Shown in pieces: positions 57,721 to 64,000 of a stretch of 64,000 bases of DNA; position 1 is the first letter of the stretch; every line of letters begins with the position of its first letter. The DNA is from Eupeodes corollae (taxonomy: Eukaryota > Arthropoda > Insecta > Diptera > Syrphidae). The stretch spans positions 71,950,946-72,014,945 of the forward strand of contig NC_079147.1 of the NCBI RefSeq assembly GCF_945859685.1, in the 5' to 3' direction. Position numbers and translations under genes: made by a program. The notes beneath the pieces were generated by a model. The model saw only the letters and a program-made list of their open reading frames with translations, searched no databases and was not told the DNA's origin.

Positions 57721-59323
57721 CGATGTCAAGTCACCTTTAAAAAATCTTTAAATCTCTAAAACAATATGTGTATTCTGTAATCGAAGCTATATTTTTGATT
57801 AGACTTCGAAAATTAAAACAATTTTGGACTTATCAAATTTATTGAAACAAAAAAAAGCGAAAAGCGAGACTTTAGTATCATTCTGAGAAGGAAATTGGAT
57901 TTCAAAATAAAGTCACAAAAACCCTTTAATTTAATTTAAGTTTCGGAAACATCATAAAAAGTTTAAAGTTAGAATTTTAAAAACATAATTCAAACATTAT
58001 TTTTCAAAAACTTTATAATTAAAAAATATATTCACCTCAATTCAGATAAACGCATAAAAAATAGATCAAAAATATACAAAAATTGTAAACAAAGATAAGG
58101 AAGCAGATTCATGAGAAAGATACAAAAATTCCTTATACAGTTCTTTAAAAAAGTTGGTACATTCTCTTCTCTCATGAAATTAATTTTTTGTTTTTTCATC
58201 TTCATGGTACACCTATTCCACTTTGAAAAGAAGCAAATACAACAAAAAGAAAACAATAAACACAATAACAAAACCTACCAACCCTTAGGTCAAACAAAAA
58301 AGTAAAAGAAACAATTATTCATCCTGAAAACAAAGTTTCTTTTCTTTTTTCACAAAACAATATTCCACATTATACGTTTTTACGTTTATACGTTTATACC
58401 TCTAAAAAGTAACTTCTAGGATTGCGTTTCAAAGCCAAAAACCAGAAAGAGGACATTTTCATTCAGATTTATTGTGTTTCCTTTTTGGACACCATGAAAA
58501 TTGATAACCATACAAAAAGAAAGATAAAACAAAAACAAAGTCTATATCAGTGTTTTTCATGAATGATGAGACTCACGTAATTTTTATTAAATTCACCCTA
58601 GTTTTATGTAATGGACACGGAAAATAAAGTGGAAGAAATATGTCGCACATAATCGTTCTCCTTAGGAAATTTATATAAATAATGAGATTTTCAATTGGGA
58701 ACTTTGGCAGGTGAAGTCAACCGAATTTTTGAAACTGCATCCGTCAAATTTGATGTAGTTTATTAAATATGTCACATCAACATGGAAAGTTGTGGTTTTC
58801 AAAAACACCTGTTAACTGTTTATGAAAAAGAATCTTCTTTTTAAGAATTTTAAACACTGACACTGAATGACTTTTGGTAACATTTTAGTAGCCTTAGATA
58901 TTACTTCCTAAAAGTTCACCAATATTTCTGCAAAATCTGCTAAAAACATAATAAATCACAATCTACAAGCATCACTTTTGAGCCGCTAGCAATACTTCAG
59001 TCTTTTTAATAACAACGACGATTGAGATCAGTATTGAAAGTTTACCAAATCTTTTTTACAATGGAATAATTTCAATGTGAAGACTATTAACATCTAAAAT
59101 AGTCACACAAACTCATCATTATCCAGGAAGAAACAGTGATAAAGATGTTTGCTTGGATGATTCCGGTTCCGTCTAAAGTTCTGCAAGTAACATATCTGTA
59201 TCAACAAACTACTTACCACCAATCCTCATGGTTTAGCCAAAAAAATCAATTTGATTGATAGAATTCTATAGAAAATTGGACTTCTTGAATGCTCACTAAT
59301 TAAGAACGATAAATTGCTTGCCC
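57721..59323. other. AT-rich stretch without recognised genes
   Basis: No gene or repeat family recognised. Confidence 0.5.
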
Positions 59324-59337
59324 TAATTATTTCTAAT

Positions 59338-59622
59338 TATAATTTAGAGTAAAAGTCCAACGACTAAGATGGCTGGGTCACGTAGAGCGCATGGAAACCA
59401 ATGCTCCGGCCCGGAAAGTCTTCGAATCAGCACCCACAGGACAGCGCAGTAGAGGAAGACCGCGGATCAGGTGGCGCGCACAAGTGGAAGGTGACCTCAC
59501 CCAACTTGGAGCGCGAAACTGGAGACATCTAGCTAGTGACCGAGCTAGATGGAGAAGTTTGTTGGGTGAGGCCCTAGTTCACACAGGACTGTAGCGCCAC
59601 CTTAAGTAAGTAAGTAAGTAAG
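59338..59622 (+). mobile_element. RTE-type LINE, short 5'-truncated insertion
   Basis: 285 bp with a perfect 14-bp target duplication 'TAATTATTTCTAAT' (59324-59337 and 59623-59636). Contains only the ORF2 end, the TAG stop, GCGCCACC and a (TAAG)n tail of about five units (59602-59622). Clear structure and intact frame suggest this is one of the youngest RTE insertions in the window. Confidence 0.92.
59391..59594 (+). pseudogene. RTE ORF2 C-terminal tail
   Basis: 67 codons in frame to the natural stop, including 'SRGRPRIRWRAQVEGDLTQL' and 'NWRHLASDRARWRSLLGEA'. This RGRPxxRW...DR..WR..L pattern is characteristic of the end of RTE-like LINE polyproteins. Upstream, in the same frame without an ATG, lies 'VKVQRLRWLGHVERM'. 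No catalytic domain remains. Confidence 0.85.
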
Positions 59623-59636
59623 TAATTATTTCTAAT

Positions 59637-60409
59637 AGTCTAGTGTCACTAATTTTGATAGTGAAACAATGGTACTCCTAAAAGAACATTTGACTTTCTT
59701 TGTACAAATGGACAGAATAGTTATATTACATTTTCATGTTCTGTTTGACTTCAGTTTAATTTCTTTTAAAACCAATACGTGTCATTAGGGAGTAAGGAGT
59801 GGGTAGAAAAATAGAGTTCGTCTCATAGTCTGGACTCTGGACAACTTCCTCCACTATGGGATGTTTCTGTGTATTTATATTTTATTCAACAAAAAAAGTT
59901 TTCATAATATTCTTGTTAACATCCTACATCCGGGTTGAAGGGAATATTGAAAAGAAAATGATTTCAAAATTACTTGGAGTTGATGAGGTATCTAGGCTAG
60001 ACATACATATGTAGGTACAAAAAGTCGGAAAATGAACAGAATTGAACATCATAACCTTTGTACTCATTTTTGCATGTTAATTAAATTGAATGTTGGATAT
60101 TATGAAACACCATAAAATAATATAAATTAAATGTATGAAGTTCTTATTAAATTGCAGTAAAAAAAATAGTTATCCAAATTTAAAACAATGTTATTTTAAC
60201 AATAGACATTTTCAATATCGAAACGAATTCTTTTAGGGTTTTGATTAAAAATCAAAGCCTCTAAAAAAGGTATTAAAGAAAGTGCAGGAATTTGCCTAAT
60301 AAACCAAAATTAAATTTTTTGAAAACACAGAGTGGGAATCTCGAATAAAAACTTGGGAAGCCCAAACATCAAAACACACAAAATTTTCGACACATCAAGA
60401 CCTGAAAAT
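59637..60409. other. AT-rich stretch without recognised genes
   Basis: Nothing recognised. Confidence 0.45.
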
Positions 60410-61110
60410 CAAAAAATAGAAGCATTAAATTCCACGCCGTTTTGTATTCCCCATTGAACAATGCTGTTTAGGTCGGAATTTGATGAATTTATCACATTTT
60501 GTCATTTCTTAACCGAAGAAGAGGGATGTGATTCTGAAAACGAATATGAAAAGCAAGAGTACTATCGTCAGCGAAACAAAGTATTGGATTAGATAAGACA
60601 GAAGATCGTTAATAAAAATTTGAAAGAGTGTTGGAGATAGAACAGAGCCCTGGGGCACACCAGAATTTATTTTGTGGTTCTCAGACTTGAAGCCATTCAA
60701 TACAACTTGTATTAAACGATTCGAAAGGAGGGATTCATTAAAACCGAAAGCACGCATTTTCAATAAGAGAGCCTGATGCCAAACCCTATCAAATGGTTTT
60801 GAAAGACCAAGTGCAATAATCTTACTTTCTCCAGAACGATGTAAAGATTTGCTACATTGTTCGGTGAGATGAACCATGAGATCACCAGTGGATCTATTGC
60901 TGCGAAAGCCGTATTGTCGATCATTAAGAAGCTTTCGATCTTCGAGATATTTCTTGAGCTGACAATTAATCAGCGTTTCCATGACCTTGGAAAGAAGAGA
61001 TGTAAGTGCAATCGGTCGATAATAAGAGGGTGAAGAAGATTCTCCATTTTTGGGAATATGTTGGACAAATGCTGTTTTCCATACATTCAGAACGTGACCT
61101 GAGGAATAGG
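60410..61110 (-). pseudogene. Jockey-type LINE reverse transcriptase, second copy
   Basis: Minus strand. 'VLNVWKTAFVQHIPKNGES' and 'SPSYYRPIALTSLLSK' (about 61000-61100) lead into a 157-codon frame (60982-60509) with 'LLNDRQYGFRSNRSTGDLM', 'LSKPFDRVWHQALLLKMRA' (first palm Asp; family SKAFDRV), 'INSGVPQGSVLSPTLFQIFI' and then a frameshift. In the next frame the catalytic box reads CFADDSTL at about 60560-60585 (FADD retained), then 'NGVEFNAS'-like residues. No poly-A tail; both ends truncated. Much better preserved than its relative at 11640-14490. Confidence 0.82.
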
Positions 61111-61827
61111 GCAGAAGTGCTCAAATAATATTCTCAAAATAAGTTTTCTAAAGTTGGTTTCAGAAAATAAAGATATTTTATTCGTAAAATTAAGTGAAAC
61201 TTGAGCTATATAATAATAAAGGTTAACAAATGGAAGGATATCGCAGAACAGGCGATTGTATTTTTTTTTTCTATTTCATAAAAGAATTTTGAGTGAAAAT
61301 ATGTCGGAAATATCATGACATTTGTGGAAATATGTTTGACAATTCATTGTCATGTCAAGTTTCTTATGAAACGAAATGACGATAATAATTGTTGGGGGGT
61401 ATTTTCCTACAATTCAACAAAATTGTCAAATTGTTTATGGAACAAACGTTAACCACTGTTAAGTTTCAAATCAACAAATTGTCACCTGTCGCAACTGTCA
61501 ATGGGCACTTTCAGAAAACAGGAAAGTGAACTGCATTCCATAAAATTTCATTTTGGCCAAAGAAAGTACATAGTTAATTTTTCAAATGTCATTAACTTCA
61601 AACTCGGAACCTTACTTCAATAACCTCTATCTTTTGTTGATAGTGCAAAAACTACCAAAAACATAATTATCTAGAAAACACTCATCAGGTAAGCCAGCTA
61701 CAAGTCTGTTTCGACATCTATGTTGCACATTAAAAAAATATTAGTTATTGAAATTCCAATTTGAATTGTAACCCTTTTACATAAAACATCATGAGCAGAA
61801 TATTAATGAGTAACAGAGTTATAAAGT
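61111..61827. other. AT-rich stretch without recognised genes
   Basis: Nothing recognised. Confidence 0.45.
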
Positions 61828-62068
61828 AGTACCCGTGGCATGATGGTTAGTGCGTTGGACTATCATGCAAAAGGTCTTGGGTTCAAGCCCTGCCTGTGCC
61901 ATCTATAGTTTTCTTTCACGGGTACTGCCTCTTGTGAGGAATTGACATTTTCTCGAAAAGTAATTCTTGTCATGAAAAGTGCTCTTTCTAATCAGCCGTT
62001 CGGGTTTGGCTTAAAAACTGTAGGTCCCCTCCATTCTCAATAGACTGTAACGCCACCTATTTAGAGTA
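61828..62068 (+). mobile_element. tRNA-derived SINE with internal deletion
   Basis: Good promoter boxes (A box TGGTTAGTGCG 61844-61854, B box GGTTCAAGCC 61880-61889) and body. An internal deletion joins CCATTC to the end region TCAATAGACTGTAACGCCACC. A 7-bp target duplication 'ATAAAGT' is at 61821-61827 and 62069-62075. Confidence 0.88.
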
Positions 62069-62500
62069 ATAAAGTCTAGCTTTCGGTTGAATTAAAAATT
62101 ATGGTTAACCATCATTTTGACATTAGTGGAATTGACTTGATAAAGCTGCCTTGACTGAAATGTAATTTTTTGGCAGCTGACCAATTAGATACTAGAAACT
62201 TGCCTTAATTTTAAGTCTTTTATGTCGTCAGAACTTGGCTAATGTTAATGAAATTGACCCCTGGAGTTGTCCTGTCCACAAGATGACTCATTAAAATTAA
62301 AAAATGCCAGGCTTATCTTATAATTGTCTCAATTTCATATACACGAGAATTGATAACAAGGTCGTAATTTTAAAGTTTATGACATGAAAAAGGGATAAAA
62401 ACTATCTTGTGTAGATTTTGGTCACCCGTGGCGACCATTTTGTTTCAGTGGCATCTTTTAATTCTTTTGGTTATTATTTAGTTGCTTATGCCAAATCATC

Positions 62501-63440
62501 ATGACAAGTTACACGATTCAACAGAACGTTCAAATGATAAAACTTTATTATCTAAATTAATGTTTGTTAACGCAAACATTGCACCCATTTTACGGTAGAC
62601 ACCACGTCTACCCTTCATAGTCGACTCTTCAACGTTTTGTGGCCAAATTTGAGACGACCGACGCGTTCAGTGAACAATCAGCCAACACCTGTACGTTCAA
62701 GAGAACAGCCAACAACATCGCCGCGGTGAGTGAAAGGGTACAGCAAAACCAGAGGCAGTCTATTCCTCGCCGTGCACAAGAACTTGGCCTTTCACAAACT
62801 TCAACTTGGAGAATCTTGCGTGGGGCCTTGGGCCTACACCCGTACAACATCCAACTGACCGAGGAGCTCAAGGCTTATGACCACGGACAACCCGTTTGTT
62901 CCCTGACTGGGCTTCGAATCGATTGGAAGAGGACCTAAATTTTGGCCGAAAAATCATGTTTAGTGACAAGGCGCATTTTTGGATGAATGGCTGTGTTAAT
63001 AAGCAAAATATGCCGTATATTGACATCAACCCACGCAAAGTTCACCAGGTGATTCTGCATCCTCAAAGAGTTACCATTTGATCTAGGTTTTGTGCCGTCA
63101 ACAGCGAGCGCTACATAACGATGATAACTTAATTCTTATGGCCCAAATAGAAGCATATGGACCTAGACGATATGTGGTTCCAGCAGCACGGCGCTACGTA
63201 CCACACAGCAAACGGCACAACATCTACACAAAGTATCTTTCCGCCCTTATTGAAGAACCCTAGATATTCGTTTCAAACGTCGTCCAAAAGCTGTATGGCT
63301 TTTTCCAATTGAAATCTTAATCTGGTTCAGCAACGATAAAACCTTGAAAGACTTTCGCAACCGATTACGATACTGGTAAGAGTGCTGTATTTGTCAAAAA
63401 CGAGACTAAACCTATTTTTAATATGCAATAAAAAAGAAGA
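62501..63440 (+). pseudogene. Mariner (rosa-like) transposase, mutated
   Basis: ATG at 62501 starts 'MTSYTIQQNVQMIKLYYLN' (helix-turn-helix). With shifts come 'RFVAKFETTDAFSEQ', 'AQELGLSQTSTWRILRGALG', 'LHPYNIQLTEELKAYD', and 'IMFSDKAHFWMNGCVNKQ', where the first catalytic Asp is present but the following Glu is Lys. The second-acid motif reads 'WFQQHGATYHTAN', so Asp is replaced by His (CAC at 63187-63189). The third-acid segment is deleted. Inverted repeats were not identified. Confidence 0.82.
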
Positions 63441-63649
63441 ATCCTCTACTCTCAATTACCAATTTTCAACTATTGATATTTAAGTTTGGTGCCTTTCCAA
63501 ATTAAAAATGTTTAATTATCTCCACGTTTCAATATCCTTCAGTTCAAGGATTTTAGCGAGGTGTGAAAACAAATTTTTCAACTCGAAAAGTAATAATTTT
63601 AACTCTTAACTGTTTACTAAAATGATTCATCTGGTATAAATAGTTGCAA

Positions 63650-64000
63650 AGGGTTTATTTCTTCTTAAGCTACCCTGGCTCCGATTGAAGTCTTTCCATA
63701 CAAAACACCAGTTATAAAGTATAACTGCTGCAAATACTCTTAGCGAGCAGAATGAGATTGTAGATTTACCAACAAGCCTTTGGGACTAGGGAGGTAATAA
63801 AAGTCTATCGGGCCAGGTTCAAAAATGAAGAGAAATTCTTATGCTCTTAAAGATCTACGTTGAATACTTCCTATTCTATCAATATGAAGGGAATAGTATG
63901 GTGCCCATACAACGAGAGCCTATTCCAAATTGGCCTGACAAAAGAAACTCATAGACTTTCAAAAACTTATGGATCACGGAACTCTCGGAAAAATCTTTTG
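63650..64000 (-). pseudogene. LINE C-terminal fragment (jockey-type), cut by window end
   Basis: Minus-strand frames give 'LYGHHTIPFILIE' and 'WPDRLLLPP' with 'SQRLVGKSTI', matching the 'WxPYYxxHIxRIExVQxxFLRxAL...LPxYxxRL' region at the end of jockey ORF2. Stops and shifts are present. Continues beyond the window. Confidence 0.5.

Noticed and set aside
61830..61895. tRNA gene candidates at the SINE heads
   Set aside because: A and B boxes are present, but no cloverleaf with paired acceptor stem could be formed and the sequence continues into the SINE body.
1..64000. LTR retrotransposons or endogenous retroviruses
   Set aside because: No paired LTRs, primer-binding site, protease or integrase motifs were seen on either strand.

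Overview
The window is eukaryotic: AT-rich, almost free of long open frames, crowded with decayed transposable elements and carrying one spliced exon. The repeat content (jockey-, RTE- and RNase H-type LINEs, DD41D 'rosa-like' mariners, Tc1, piggyBac, Helitron, a tRNA-derived SINE) and the codon context point to a dipteran, probably a brachyceran fly with a large repeat-rich genome. The species cannot be named from this. No bacterial operon, rRNA, true tRNA gene, CRISPR array or LTR retroelement was seen.

Layout. 1-3.3 kb: end of a tandem-core repeat (minus), the 3' part of an RNase H LINE, a SINE and a piggyBac C-terminus. 5.8-9.5 kb: a Tc1-like element, judged from TA-flanked inverted ends, filled with LINE, SINE and mariner debris. 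11-14.5 kb: a jockey-type LINE (minus) split by a small RTE insertion. 15.6-20.1 kb: scrambled Helitron pieces split by a 2-kb tandem-core element. 20.1-23.8 kb: low-repeat DNA with a candidate regulatory block. 23.8-27.8 kb: LINE, mariner, tandem-core element and SINE. 28.29-28.37 kb: the only convincing host coding sequence, a minus-strand first coding exon of a probable FERM-domain (band 4.1-like) protein with a perfect splice donor. 29.9-32.2 kb: mariner, SINE and LINE pieces. 32.6-36 kb: simple repeats and plain AT-rich DNA. 36.1-38.8 kb: the longest tandem-core element. 41.8-45.9 kb: an RTE LINE carrying two SINEs and a mariner, each with its target duplication. 48.7-52.4 kb: two LINE families and a SINE. 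54.2-57.7 kb: SINE, piggyBac, a mirrored minisatellite and a tandem-core element. 59.3-64 kb: a short RTE insertion, a jockey relic, a SINE, a mariner and an edge LINE.

Themes. (1) The SINE's 3' end matches the 3' end of the local RTE LINE at 28 of 33 ungapped positions, which suggests the RTE machinery mobilises the SINE. (2) A repeat family with about 173-bp internal tandem units, a microsatellite and a terminal hairpin recurs at least seven times. Its plan resembles DINE-1/Helentron-type non-autonomous elements and may be undescribed. (3) No element here looks able to move on its own: every transposase or reverse transcriptase has stops, frameshifts or lost catalytic residues. If the FERM exon is correctly read, the 28 kb to its left are probably intron or intergenic DNA of that gene.
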